From Sphingobacterium sp. R2 (GTDB lineage: Bacteria; Bacteroidota; Bacteroidia; Sphingobacteriales; Sphingobacteriaceae), in NCBI RefSeq assembly GCF_040760075.1, contig NZ_CP142884.1:4030001-4094000 (forward strand): 64,000 nucleotides of DNA. The letters run 5' to 3'. Positions 1 through 9,426 of this stretch are shown in pieces. Made by a program: the position numbers and the translations under genes. The notes beneath the pieces are model-generated. The model was not told the origin of the DNA and searched no databases. It saw only the letters and a program-made list of their open reading frames with translations. Position 1 is the first letter of the stretch; each line of letters begins with the position of its first letter.

Positions 1-638
1 ACTCTTGGCAGATTTTTAAAGTGATGTCAGAGTTTGTGGATGGATTTGAGAAATTGGCAAAAATTGGGCCCTGTGTGTCAATATTTGGATCTGCGCGTAC
101 CCCGCGTGAACACAAATATTATCAAATGGCGGTAGAAATTGCAAGTTTATTGACAGCACGTGGTTACGGTATTATTTCGGGCGGCGGGCCAGGTATCATG
201 GAAGCAGCGAACAAAGGTGCTTATGAGTCAGGGGGTAAATCTGTTGGATTGAACATTGAATTACCATTCGAGCAATTTCACAACAAATATATTGACCGCG
301 ACAAATTGCTTGAATTTAAGTACTTCTTCGTCAGAAAGGTCATGTTTATGAAGTATTCTCAAGGGTATATTGTTATGCCTGGAGGTTTCGGAACGATGGA
401 CGAACTGTTTGAAGCAATCACACTGATTCAAACCGGTAAAATTGCGCGTTTTCCAATCGTATTGGTCGGCTCTGAATATTGGAAAGGATTAATAGATTGG
501 GTTCAGAATACGATGATTTCAAACAAATATATCAGTGAAGAGGATTTAAAACTATTTCGAATTGTGGATACGGCCGAGGAAGCAGCTGATCATATTTTCC
601 GATTCTACGATAAATACTTGTTGAAGCCAAACTTCTAA
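1..638 (+). CDS. LOG family protein (nucleotide phosphoribohydrolase-like), 5' partial
   Basis: This is the C-terminal part of a lysine-decarboxylase-like (LOG) protein. Characterised LOG enzymes release free cytokinin base from the riboside 5'-monophosphate; the bacterial role is often unclear. The Rossmann-type glycine stretch GGGPGIMEAANKGA and the family signature PGGFGTMDE are both present. The reading frame is open to the window edge (codons S-W-Q-I-F-K precede the GTG at 21 and ATG at 24), so the true start lies upstream and the 205 residues counted from position 21 are not the whole protein. It ends with TAA at 636-638 and is followed by a terminator hairpin, so it closes its transcription unit. 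The family call is firm; the substrate is not known from sequence. Confidence 0.85.
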   Translation, partial: SWQIFKVMSEFVDGFEKLAKIGPCVSIFGSARTPREHKYYQMAVEIASLLTARGYGIISGGGPGIMEAANKGAYESGGKSVGLNIELPFEQFHNKYIDRDKLLEFKYFFVRKVMFMKYSQGYIVMPGGFGTMDELFEAITLIQTGKIARFPIVLVGSEYWKGLIDWVQNTMISNKYISEEDLKLFRIVDTAEEAADHIFRFYDKYLLKPNF

Positions 639-660
639 AAAGTAGTTACTTTGAAAAAAA

Positions 661-695
661 AGAGTATCTGAGAATTAACAGATGCTCTTTTTTTA
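661..695 (+). terminator. Rho-independent terminator after LOG gene
   Basis: Stem agagtatctg (661-670) pairs with cagatgctct (679-688) with one G-T wobble, an 8-nt loop, then a run of T to 695. Confidence 0.8.
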
Positions 696-847
696 TGCCT
701 ATCGCGCAGGTAATATTTTAGGAAAGCATCAAATTTGTTCATGAGCATCGCATTTATTAATTAAAGTTATATTATTAATCATTTAGTCATTACATTTACT
801 CCGCTATTAGCTTAGCGTAACCATAGAAAAACATAGTATTGACGTGT

Positions 848-1405
848 ATGAAAGATTTTGGAGCCCATTCAGATGAGGAGCTAATCGTATTGATTCAACA
901 GGACGATTCCATCGCTTTCGCAGCCTTATATGATCGTTACTGGAAAACCCTCTATTATCAGGCTGCCCGCAAAACAAATTCGGTGGAAGATGCACAGGAA
1001 ATCGTACAGAATATATTTGCTTCCTTATGGCTACGCCGTAATCAACTCCAAATTGAAAGCAATCTCGCCTCCTACCTCGCTGTGGCCGTAAAATACAAAG
1101 TATTTAAATATCTCGCACAACAATACAAACAGGAAGCTTTTAAGCATGATACGGAATGGGTGGATTTTGATAACTCGACGGAAAATTGGCTCCAGTTTGA
1201 AGAGCTTCGTGTTCGGCTAGATCAGCTTGTTTCGGAACTGCCTGAAAAATGCCAGCTTGTTTTCAGATTATCCCGCGAAGAAGGACTCTCCTATAAGCAG
1301 ATCGCTGAAAGTATGAACATCTCGGTGAAAACTGTCGAAACCCAATTAAGCCGTGCCTTAAAAAAAATACGCGCTGGTATTCAGCGCTTTCTGATTACTT
1401 TGTAA
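848..1405 (+). CDS. ECF RNA polymerase sigma factor (FecI/RpoE-like)
   Basis: This is an extracytoplasmic-function sigma factor of the Bacteroidota type that switches on a SusC/SusD-like locus. Region 2 spans about residues 10-85 (FAALYDRYWKTLYY, then DAQEIVQNIFASLW) and region 4 about 115-180 (LPEKCQLVFRLSREEGLSYK, then a helix-turn-helix ending VKTVETQLSRALKK). A longer reading from TTG at 839 exists, but ATG at 848 gives the normal family N-terminus and a usual length of 185 residues. The next gene, 67 bp on, encodes the FecR anti-sigma factor, which fits trans-envelope signalling from the SusC receptor. The inducing glycan is not evident. Confidence 0.9.
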   Translation: MKDFGAHSDEELIVLIQQDDSIAFAALYDRYWKTLYYQAARKTNSVEDAQEIVQNIFASLWLRRNQLQIESNLASYLAVAVKYKVFKYLAQQYKQEAFKHDTEWVDFDNSTENWLQFEELRVRLDQLVSELPEKCQLVFRLSREEGLSYKQIAESMNISVKTVETQLSRALKKIRAGIQRFLITL

Positions 1406-1472
1406 TTTTTTTTCTCTTCTTGTCAGGGTATCAGCCCAATTTAGGGACTCTATATAAAAATAACTCCTAAAT

Positions 1473-2612
1473 ATGGTTGATCATAATCAATTCCGGATAA
1501 AGCAATTGGCTTATAAATGGCTTCAAGGCACATGTAGCCCTGAAGAAGAGGCCGAACTGCAACAATGGTATGAAACAAGTAATGGCGAACCTCTCCCTAT
1601 CCCCGAGGAGCTCGCAACGGATGAACAACAACTCAAAGAGCTGTTATTCTTACATATCAAGGAGGAAATCCAAGCGTCAAAAATCAAGCGAATTCCAAAA
1701 TGGGTGAAATTGAGTGGAATAGCTGCTGCTTTAGCACTGTTATTTATACTACCCCTTTACCTTGTTAAAAGAACAACCGAAGATAGCCCGCAGTTAGCCG
1801 TGAAGACGCAACAGCAAGTTCATCCGGGTATTAAGGCAGCGGTATTAACTTTAGCCGACGGAACTAAAATTGACCTTTCTGCCCACCAACAGAGTGTTCT
1901 CCATCAGGATGAACAGGTGAAAATTGTTACAACTGCTTCCGGAACCGTGCAATATCAATTTACAGCCAGTAAGAATACTGCTGCTAGCCGTACCAATACC
2001 ATTGAAACGCCGATTGGAACAGAGTATACGATCATTTTGGCCGATGGCAGTAAGGTATGGCTAAACGCTGGCTCCGTGCTGACATTTCCTGAATCTTTTG
2101 CGTCAAATAGCCGTGAAGTAAAATTATCTGGTGAAGCCTATTTTGAAGTCAGCCACGATAGTAATCGACCATTCTATGTGCGATCGAATGAACAAACCAT
2201 TCGCGTATTCGGAACACATTTTAATGTAAGCTCCTATCCAAATGAAAACAATAAAACCACACTTATAGCAGGCTCTGTACAAGTCTCGCAATTCGGCAAG
2301 TCAAAAATGCTGAAACCTGGTCAAGCAGCATTTACCACAGGCGGGAATCTTATCATAGCAGAAGCTAATATCGAAGAAGCAATGGCCTGGAAAAATGGCT
2401 TTTTCTATTTTGAATCAACACCGATCAAAGATGCGCTCGCTGCTATAAAACGCTGGTATAATGTAGATGTTGTCTACAAAGGGACAAACTTGAAGCGTGA
2501 ATTGACCGGAAAAATAAAACGCAATTCCACAGCAAAAGAATTGGTTGAGACGCTCAATTTCCTTGATATAAAGTGCCAATTACGCAACAATAAAATTGAA
2601 GTGGAACTCTAA
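1473..2612 (+). CDS. FecR family anti-sigma factor
   Basis: This inner-membrane anti-sigma factor is expected to hold the preceding ECF sigma factor and release it when the SusC receptor signals. The layout is a cytoplasmic N-terminal domain (about 1-85), one membrane segment (about 87-106, LSGIAAALALLFILPLYLV), a periplasmic FecR domain (about 175-280, with GTEYTIILADGSKVWLNAGS and VFGTHFNVSSY) and a C-terminal DUF4974 domain (about 305-379). The DUF4974/STN type of C-terminus is thought to contact the receptor's STN domain, which is present in the SusC product that starts 35 bp downstream. The length of 379 residues is typical. Confidence 0.92.
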   Translation: MVDHNQFRIKQLAYKWLQGTCSPEEEAELQQWYETSNGEPLPIPEELATDEQQLKELLFLHIKEEIQASKIKRIPKWVKLSGIAAALALLFILPLYLVKRTTEDSPQLAVKTQQQVHPGIKAAVLTLADGTKIDLSAHQQSVLHQDEQVKIVTTASGTVQYQFTASKNTAASRTNTIETPIGTEYTIILADGSKVWLNAGSVLTFPESFASNSREVKLSGEAYFEVSHDSNRPFYVRSNEQTIRVFGTHFNVSSYPNENNKTTLIAGSVQVSQFGKSKMLKPGQAAFTTGGNLIIAEANIEEAMAWKNGFFYFESTPIKDALAAIKRWYNVDVVYKGTNLKRELTGKIKRNSTAKELVETLNFLDIKCQLRNNKIEVEL

Positions 2613-2647
2613 ATTTATCAATATAAAATCTAATTAACCAACTGATT

Positions 2648-5600
2648 ATGAATAAAAGTATACCCATTCAAAAGGCTGGCAAAAGAGCAAAGTTATTTGC
2701 CGCTTTACTAGCTATCCAGTGCATTTCCCATGCAAATAATGTTGCGCTGGCAAATATGAGCCAGTCTAAAATCAAATTACAACACGAAGAATACACGTTG
2801 GCAAAGTTCGCAAAAGAAATCGAACGTCAGAGTTCTTATGTGTTTCTGTACGATAACTCGCAGATTAATGATAACCAAAAAATCCGAATAAACCATAAAG
2901 ATGGTTCTATTGTTGAAATTCTGGATGACAACCTGAAAAAGCTATCGTATTCTTATAAAATTGTCAACAACACCATTGTTCTAAAAAGGAAAACAGATGA
3001 CATACCCTTAAGAAACACGATGAATGTACAACAGCTTGTCAAAGGACGCGTTTCCGATAGCGATGGTAAAGCATTAACAGGGGTCACAATCCGCAATACA
3101 ACAACAGGTAAACAAACGGAAACAGACAGTAAAGGTGAATTCTCGATTGAAGCGACCCCTACACATCAACTCAGCTTTAGTTCGATAGGTTATGAGACTA
3201 TCAGTAGTACGGTAGGCTCCAATAGCTTCCTCAACGTGCAGATGAAAACTGCCAACAATCAACTGGAACAGATCGTTGTGGTCGGTTTTGGAACACAGAA
3301 GAAAAAAGACATCACGGGAGCCATTGCAACCATGAGTACAAAAGATATTGAAGATCGCCCTGTGACCCAATTGGCGAGTGCCATGGAAGGTAAAATGGCG
3401 GGGGTAGAAATTGTAAAATCCTCCGGACAACCGCAAGCTGGCTTCTCCATTCGTGTTCGCGGAACTTCAACAATTACTGCAGGTAGCAATCCATTATACA
3501 TTGTAGATGGTGTTCCTACTGAAAATATATCGGAGCTCAATCCATCAGATATTCAAAGCATATCGGTCTTAAAAGATGCTGCTTCTGCCGCTGTCTATGG
3601 ATCTTCGGGAGCCAATGGCGTTGTGTTGATTACGACCAAAAGAGGAACAAACGGTAAGACACAGGTAAATTTCGAAACCTATCAAGGATTTTCAGCCATC
3701 AGAAAAAAGCCTAGCGTTCTAAATGCCGCACAATATAGAGAATTAATGACTGAGATGGGGGAAGCCTTGGATTGGTCGAAATATACCGCTGATACGAACT
3801 GGCCCGATCAGCTATTCCGCACCGGTCACAGCCAAAAATACCAGGCTTCAGTACGCGGTGGAGATGAAAAGACAGGGTTTTACATCTCTGGATCTTATCA
3901 AAAAGATAATGGTACAGTCATCACAAATACAGTAAACAAGGTCAATTTCAAGGTTAATTTGGATCATCAGATCAATAAAATCTTTAAAGTTGGAACAAGC
4001 TTATCTTACAACCGTTGGTACGACGTGGACATTACCGAGAACTCCCGAAATGGAGTCATCATGAATGCTTACCTGGGCTCTCCAGTAATCGGGATATATG
4101 GCGATAAAGGTGCTTTCACAGTGGATCCATTCTATACAGATCTTGACAACCCCGTTGCATTGGCAACAGGCAACGAGCACAGCTATATCAACAACAGATT
4201 TACAGGAAATGCCTTTGTGGAAGCCAATATTCTACCGGGACTAAAATTCAAATCGCTGTTTGGGTATGAGAAATTTAACAACCAGTACCGCACTTTTGTG
4301 GATCCGTTCCGCACGACAGAGGGTAGAAAATATAAAGGAATGGCGACGCTCCAGCAGCAGGACAATCAGTATTGGATGTCCGAAAATACATTAAACTATG
4401 ACAGAACTTTTAGTGACAAGCACCACTTCACAGGTTTACTAGGTTATATTGCCACTAAAACACAAACAACAATCTCAAATATCGCTACCCAGAATTTTGC
4501 TAATCCAGCAATTCACACCGTCAATGGAGGTTCGATGATTACGGCGATGCCAACAGCGATAGATGCTGCTGTATCCACTGTTTCCGGCATTGCAAAAATC
4601 GGTTATGATTATAACGACAAGTACTTATTTACAGCCAATCTGAGAGCTGACGCGTCATCTGTATTCGGGCCTAATAACCGTTGGGGTTACTTCCCTTCTT
4701 TCTCTGCCGGCTGGCGTTTATCCAATGAAGATTTCTTTAGTTCGCTGAAAAACACGGTAAACGATCTGAAAATCCGCGCTAGTTGGGGTAAGGTTGGAAA
4801 TAGCCAAATCCCGGCCTTTTCCTATCTTGGTTTAGTTGACGTCACGGGATCGTACAATATCGGCGATCAGGTTGTACCGGGGTATACACCTTCTACCTTG
4901 GACAACCCCAATCTAAAATGGGAAACAACAAACCAGACCGACATTGGTGTTGATGCCAGTTTCTTTAATTCCAGATTGATATTTGGTGCAGATTATTATG
5001 CAAAAAGGACTGTAGGCCTACTTCTCAACTCAAGAGTTCCCTATAGTTCCGGTTATAGAACTGCGCTTAAAAACCTCGGCGACCTACAGAATAAAGGTTT
5101 CGAATTCGAATTGAGTAGCCGAAATTTCGTTCACGATTTCAAATGGAATACAACAGTCACCTTTGGGCTCAATCGCAATAAAGTACTGAATATTGATGGC
5201 GGAACCTACTATGACGGAAATATTGATGGCCGTGGCAATAGTACGATCGCAAAAGAAGGGGTTGCATTGGGATCATTCTGGGGTTACGTCGCGAAAGGCG
5301 TCAATCCAGAGACCGGAGATATGATCTATCAGATGGCCGACCCTGAAGCAGGTCTTCAAACGAGTGATATGGCTATCATTGGTAATGCTACACCAAAATT
5401 CTCTTATGGCATGACAAATGATTTTAGTTATAAGAACTTCAGCTTTTCTTTTTTCTTGCAGGGTGTACAGGGAAATGATATCCTTAATGCGACACGTATT
5501 TATACAGAGGGTATGTGGGAACCGAGAAACCAAAGTACTGCCGTATTAAACAGATGGACAGTCAATAACAAAAATAGTACTATGCCGCGTCCGGATCTAA

Positions 5601-5920
5601 ATAATACAGATGACAACTACAATTCACAGATTTCTTCCCGTTTTGTAGAGAAAGGTTCCTACCTCAGGGTAAAATCGATGACCTTGGCCTATACTCTACC
5701 TAAACAAGTGCTTGAACGATGGAAGCTCAATAAGGTCCGTCTTTATGCGACAGGAGAGAATCTGTTAACATTCACAAAATACTCAGGTCTAGATCCTGAG
5801 GTAAGCATGTATGGGGGAACTAACCAGGAAACCGTGAGCTCCAATATGGCGCCGGGCATCGATTTTGGTACTTCGCCGCAGGCACGCACCTTTATTGTTG
5901 GTTTAAACCTAACTTTTTAA
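2648..5920 (+). CDS. SusC/RagA-type TonB-linked outer-membrane receptor with STN domain
   Basis: This 1090-residue outer-membrane transporter imports a glycan or oligosaccharide using TonB energy. It has a signal peptide (about 1-36), an STN signalling domain (about 45-115), a carboxypeptidase-regulatory-like domain (about 130-200), a plug starting near QIVVVGFGTQKKKDITGAI, and a long beta-barrel ending in an aromatic residue (VGLNLTF). The STN domain marks it as a transducer that signals to the FecR/ECF pair upstream. The SusD partner follows 18 bp later. No glycoside hydrolase accompanies the pair, so substrate prediction is weak; the downstream acyltransferase relative hints at an amino-sugar polymer, which is inference only. 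Confidence 0.95.
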   Translation: MNKSIPIQKAGKRAKLFAALLAIQCISHANNVALANMSQSKIKLQHEEYTLAKFAKEIERQSSYVFLYDNSQINDNQKIRINHKDGSIVEILDDNLKKLSYSYKIVNNTIVLKRKTDDIPLRNTMNVQQLVKGRVSDSDGKALTGVTIRNTTTGKQTETDSKGEFSIEATPTHQLSFSSIGYETISSTVGSNSFLNVQMKTANNQLEQIVVVGFGTQKKKDITGAIATMSTKDIEDRPVTQLASAMEGKMAGVEIVKSSGQPQAGFSIRVRGTSTITAGSNPLYIVDGVPTENISELNPSDIQSISVLKDAASAAVYGSSGANGVVLITTKRGTNGKTQVNFETYQGFSAIRKKPSVLNAAQYRELMTEMGEALDWSKYTADTNWPDQLFRTGHSQKYQASVRGGDEKTGFYISGSYQKDNGTVITNTVNKVNFKVNLDHQINKIFKVGTSLSYNRWYDVDITENSRNGVIMNAYLGSPVIGIYGDKGAFTVDPFYTDLDNPVALATGNEHSYINNRFTGNAFVEANILPGLKFKSLFGYEKFNNQYRTFVDPFRTTEGRKYKGMATLQQQDNQYWMSENTLNYDRTFSDKHHFTGLLGYIATKTQTTISNIATQNFANPAIHTVNGGSMITAMPTAIDAAVSTVSGIAKIGYDYNDKYLFTANLRADASSVFGPNNRWGYFPSFSAGWRLSNEDFFSSLKNTVNDLKIRASWGKVGNSQIPAFSYLGLVDVTGSYNIGDQVVPGYTPSTLDNPNLKWETTNQTDIGVDASFFNSRLIFGADYYAKRTVGLLLNSRVPYSSGYRTALKNLGDLQNKGFEFELSSRNFVHDFKWNTTVTFGLNRNKVLNIDGGTYYDGNIDGRGNSTIAKEGVALGSFWGYVAKGVNPETGDMIYQMADPEAGLQTSDMAIIGNATPKFSYGMTNDFSYKNFSFSFFLQGVQGNDILNATRIYTEGMWEPRNQSTAVLNRWTVNNKNSTMPRPDLNNTDDNYNSQISSRFVEKGSYLRVKSMTLAYTLPKQVLERWKLNKVRLYATGENLLTFTKYSGLDPEVSMYGGTNQETVSSNMAPGIDFGTSPQARTFIVGLNLTF

Positions 5921-5938
5921 CCTTTTAGCTTACAAACA

Positions 5939-7489
5939 ATGAAATCAACTAGATATACGTCATTAGCCATCGCCTTATTGGCTTCTCTTGCTCTAAATTC
6001 CTGCAAAAAGTTTTTAGATCTTCAGCCTACCTCCACGGTAACGAGTGAAAATGCCTATCTTACCGGAGACAATATTGAGAAAGCATTAAATGGGGCCTAT
6101 AATTCTTTTATAGGCAATGGTACCCGCCCGGGAAGCAATGCCAATTATTATCAATGGGAGATGATTTTACAGACCGATATCCGTTCGGACAATGCGCATG
6201 CGGCCGGTGGTGGTGAGATAGACTTTGCACAAATTGACTATAATACGATTACCAATACCAATGAAATGGTACGCAGGGATTGGGAAGAACTGTATGGAGC
6301 AATCTCAAAATGCAATATCGTTATCGACAATGTTAATAAAGTCACAGATCCTACTTTTTCGGATGAAAGACGCAAACAAATTCTTGGAGAAGCTTCATTT
6401 TTAAGAGCCTTCCATTATTATCAATTGGTCAAACTTTACGGTGGTGTCCCCTTGGAAAAACACTCCAACAGTACAGATTCGGAGGTATTACGCATCAAGC
6501 GATCAACTGTAGAGGAGGTTTATGATTTTATAGATTCGGATCTACAAGTGGCAGCAAACAATCTTCCCGATGGGTTTGGACAGCCCTCTATTGACAAGGT
6601 TAGAGCTACAAAAGGTGCTGCAAATGCCTTGCTGACCAAAATATGGGCACAACGCCCTGATCGCGATTACAATAAGGTATTGCAATACGCCAATGCAGTG
6701 ATTACTGGAAAAGGTGGCTATCAGCTCCTTCAAAACTATGCGGATCTTTTTGACGGTAAACATAACTATAACAGTGAATCTATCATGGAGATTCCCTATA
6801 TCGCCGGCAGTCCCAATCTAAGCTGTTGGGGTGGCGCATTCTTTTTCCCAGATTTGGATGAAAATGGCCAAATCAACGAAAACGAATGGCGCCGGTATGG
6901 CACACCTTCGAAAGATCTTGTCGAAGCTTATGACAACGCTGGCGACACTGAACGAAAGAATGCCAACATCTGGTTTTTCTCTGTTCCTTGGGCAGATGAG
7001 TTCTGGAACCCTTGTGGAGATGCCGATACAGAAATCCCATTTAATGTAAAGCAAAAACATGCCAACAGCTTCCAAAGTGGCGATCATTTTTACCTTTTGC
7101 GTCTTGCGGACATCATTCTGCTTAAAGCAGAGGCTCAAAACGCCTTGGGAAATGCTTCTGGCGCGATAAACACTATAAACATCATACGTCATCGCGCAGG
7201 GCTGCCCGATTTATCCGGTGTCAGCTCCACTGCACTAAAGGCCATTATTCTCAACGAGCGCCGATTGGAACTTGCTTTCGAAGGTCAACGTTGGGATGAT
7301 CTGAATCGCTATGGTGTCACAGTGGAAGTCATGAATAAATTGAATGAGATCAAATTTACATGCGATAATGGCACTCAAAGTAATGCCACACAAATTAAGT
7401 ATAATTTTAACCAAAATAGCCTGCTCCTCCCTATACCATTATTGGAATTGCAGGCAAACCCTAGCCTGACTCAAAATCCAGGCTATTAA
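5939..7489 (+). CDS. RagB/SusD family nutrient-uptake lipoprotein
   Basis: This surface lipoprotein caps the SusC barrel and binds the incoming substrate. The signal peptide ends in a lipobox with Cys22 (ALNSC). SusD-typical features follow: KKFLDLQPTSTVTSENAY near the N-terminus, an internal helical TPR-like region (RAFHYYQLVKLYGGVP), and the C-terminal NERRLELAFEGQRWDDLNRYG, ending LTQNPGY. The 516-residue length is normal. It is co-transcribed with the SusC gene and ends at a strong terminator hairpin (7504-7541), so the uptake unit is sigma-FecR-SusC-SusD. Confidence 0.95.
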   Translation: MKSTRYTSLAIALLASLALNSCKKFLDLQPTSTVTSENAYLTGDNIEKALNGAYNSFIGNGTRPGSNANYYQWEMILQTDIRSDNAHAAGGGEIDFAQIDYNTITNTNEMVRRDWEELYGAISKCNIVIDNVNKVTDPTFSDERRKQILGEASFLRAFHYYQLVKLYGGVPLEKHSNSTDSEVLRIKRSTVEEVYDFIDSDLQVAANNLPDGFGQPSIDKVRATKGAANALLTKIWAQRPDRDYNKVLQYANAVITGKGGYQLLQNYADLFDGKHNYNSESIMEIPYIAGSPNLSCWGGAFFFPDLDENGQINENEWRRYGTPSKDLVEAYDNAGDTERKNANIWFFSVPWADEFWNPCGDADTEIPFNVKQKHANSFQSGDHFYLLRLADIILLKAEAQNALGNASGAINTINIIRHRAGLPDLSGVSSTALKAIILNERRLELAFEGQRWDDLNRYGVTVEVMNKLNEIKFTCDNGTQSNATQIKYNFNQNSLLLPIPLLELQANPSLTQNPGY

Positions 7490-7503
7490 TTAGACCAAGC
7501 ATA

Positions 7504-7541
7504 GGCTGTTCAAAGGATTAATTCCTTGAACAGCCTTTTTT
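7504..7541 (+). terminator. Terminator after susD-like gene
   Basis: The arms ggctgttc (7504-7511) and gaacagcc (7528-7535) are extended inward by AAGGA/TCCTT, followed by seven T. It lies where the longer TTG-start reading of the next gene would begin, which argues for the ATG at 7559. Confidence 0.85.
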
Positions 7542-7558
7542 TACAAATATACTTTATT

Positions 7559-8680
7559 ATGACTCGTTTTAAATCACTGGATATTTTCCGTGGGTTTACA
7601 CTCGCGGCTATGATTCTCGTCAATAATCCCGGCAACTATCATCATGTATTTCCTCAACTTGAACATTCCATCTGGCATGGATGTACGTTTACAGATCTTA
7701 TATTTCCATTTTTCTTATTTGCTGTCGGAAACTCGATGGCATTTTCTTTAAAAAATAGCGATCAGCTGGCACCAGGACTATACTGGAATAAAATTGTCAA
7801 AAGAACAATCATCCTTTTTCTACTCGGTCTGTTTTTAAATGTTTTCCCTTTTGTAGAATGGAATAGTCTTCACCAGCTCGAGTGGATTCCATTTGCCAAG
7901 TACAGGTATTTCGGCGTATTGCAACGTATTGCTATCTGTTATTTCAGTTGCGCCATGTTAGTATATTATTTTAAAGATAAAGGCGCAATTATCATCGGTA
8001 CGGCATTTCTCTTGTTCTATTGGTTGATTTGCTACTATAGTAATCCATCGGATCCTTATAGTTTGGACGGTTGGTTCGGAACTGCACTTGATATTCGAAT
8101 CTTCGGTGCATCCCATCTCTACCACGGCGAGGGCACAGCATTTGATCCAGAGGATATCTGGAGCGTCTTACCGGCCATCAGTCAAACGATATTCGGGTAT
8201 ATTACCGGAAAGTACATTATTCAAAAACTGACAGGAAAAAGGGAGCTGATCAACCTATTTATCGTAGGTCTGTCCTTTATCCTGATTGGCTATCTATGGT
8301 CATTTGTTTTTCCTATTAATAAGAAGATCTGGACCAGCAGCTACGCCGTATTCAGCACTGGAATTGCACTCTCTTTTCTCAGTATATTAATCTATCTTAT
8401 CGAATTTCAAAACATCAAAGGGATAATTTACACTGTCCTTGACGATTTCGGTAAGAATACACTATTTATCTATTGTCTTAGCGGCTTAATCCCCACGATT
8501 TGTTCTTTTATTCTCATCGGGGATACACATCAAAATCTTTGGAACTTAAGCTACCATTTCCTGTTTGATAGCTGGCAAAACCAACGATTATCCTCCGCCC
8601 TATTTGCGCTGCTATTTGTCGCTTTAAATTGGTTGATTGCCTATTATCTAAGAAAAAAAAATATCTACATCAAAATTTAA
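7559..8680 (+). CDS. HGSNAT-like membrane acyltransferase (DUF5009/DUF1624 type)
   Basis: This 373-residue polytopic membrane protein is related to heparan-alpha-glucosaminide N-acetyltransferase, which transfers acetyl groups across a membrane onto terminal glucosamine. The N-terminal FKSLDIFRGFTLAAMILVNN and the segment IWHGCTFTDLIFPFFLFAVG are family hallmarks, including the conserved His and Asp. About ten hydrophobic segments follow. ATG at 7559 is preferred over the TTG at 7526, because codons from the TTG would be the 3' arm of the upstream terminator. The placement after a SusC/SusD pair suggests that imported amino-sugar glycans are acetylated, but a terminator separates them. Confidence 0.8.
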   Translation: MTRFKSLDIFRGFTLAAMILVNNPGNYHHVFPQLEHSIWHGCTFTDLIFPFFLFAVGNSMAFSLKNSDQLAPGLYWNKIVKRTIILFLLGLFLNVFPFVEWNSLHQLEWIPFAKYRYFGVLQRIAICYFSCAMLVYYFKDKGAIIIGTAFLLFYWLICYYSNPSDPYSLDGWFGTALDIRIFGASHLYHGEGTAFDPEDIWSVLPAISQTIFGYITGKYIIQKLTGKRELINLFIVGLSFILIGYLWSFVFPINKKIWTSSYAVFSTGIALSFLSILIYLIEFQNIKGIIYTVLDDFGKNTLFIYCLSGLIPTICSFILIGDTHQNLWNLSYHFLFDSWQNQRLSSALFALLFVALNWLIAYYLRKKNIYIKI

Positions 8681-8725
8681 ATCAGGCATCTTTTTTAAAG
8701 CAGCCAGTTCGGTATAATTTTACAA

Positions 8726-8747
8726 AAAAAGGGCCTGAGCCCTTTTT
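8726..8747 (+). terminator. Terminator after HGSNAT-like gene
   Basis: A 9-bp perfect stem, aaaaagggc / gcccttttt, with a CTGA loop and a T run. Confidence 0.85.
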
Positions 8748-9105
8748 ATATAAAGATATGGATAAGATATACCGCAGCTACTTTAAGAAAACGCCCCATC
8801 TTTGTTTTACTATTTCGCCGTTTACAGTATACGAATACTAAAGTAGCTTAAACTAACTATGTAGAGAAAAAACTTAGGGGGACAAAATCGGGACAAATGT
8901 CATTTGACTAAAAAACAAACAGTAAAAACACACTTTCTATTGAGGAAAAAAGTTATTTGACGCAAAAAAAGCTTAAATAAAAATACTTGATTCAAACTGT
9001 ATTTTTGAACGTGTAATTGCTGATACCACCTTGTCCCTTATCTCATTTTTAATTCAATTTTTAGACAGTGATCAGTCAATGATTATACAGTGGATACTGA
9101 GTGAT

Positions 9106-9138
9106 CACTGAACAAGCACTGAACGAGCACTGAACAAG
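9106..9138 (+). repeat. Three tandem copies of an 11-bp repeat, CACTGAAC(A/G)AG
   Basis: The copies lie at 9106-9116, 9117-9127 and 9128-9138; the first and third are identical and the middle one differs at one base. The period is close to one DNA helical turn, and the first copy overlaps a perfect 10-bp palindrome at 9100-9109. This could be a regulator-binding array. Confidence 0.75.
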
Positions 9139-9220
9139 TAGTGCCGAAAGGACAAATTTGGTAGCACGTATCCTGTTGTATATTTTAAATGAATGCTAGT
9201 TCCAAAAGAAGTAAAAAAAG

Positions 9221-9250
9221 AAAACCTGAGGTTGGGAGCCTCAGGTTTTA
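9221..9250 (+). terminator. Terminator/attenuator-like hairpin
   Basis: An 11-bp perfect stem, aaaacctgagg (9221-9231) with cctcaggtttt (9239-9249), and a 7-nt loop. No gene ends upstream of it on this strand nearby, so it may be a leader attenuator and not a gene end. Confidence 0.6.
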
Positions 9251-9426
9251 ACTAACCAATTATTAACCTAAATTATGAAAAGTCCTTATTACTATGTTTA
9301 ACAAATGCGTTTCAATTATCGAACCATAATATTCTAAAATCTACTATTTCACATTTCTTTAACAAATTACTGAGATTGGGATGACCAAAATCTAAAAAAA
9401 TAACTGCGATAAGCAAGTATATACAG

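Larger units (their letters stand above)
8748..9426. other. Long non-coding stretch resembling an orphan SusC-locus leader
   Basis: I see no credible gene in these roughly 680 bases. They contain a 10-bp palindrome AGTGATCACT (9100-9109), three tandem 11-bp repeats (9106-9138), a terminator-like hairpin (9221-9250), and then an A/T-rich leader (9250-9274) running into ATG AAA at 9275. That ATG opens only 8 codons (MKSPYYYV). The leader resembles the sequence just before the real SusC start in this window (2630-2650, with TTAACCAACT before ATG AA). Inference: the region is a regulatory front end whose receptor gene has been lost. Confidence 0.45.

Noticed and set aside
3074..3436. Opposite-strand ORFs inside susC, hutU, dnaE2 and other large genes
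   Set aside because: They are shadows of well-supported genes with normal domains in the plus or minus frame and show no family features.
9106..9138. CRISPR array
   Set aside because: The three 11-bp units are directly adjacent with no spacers and no cas genes.
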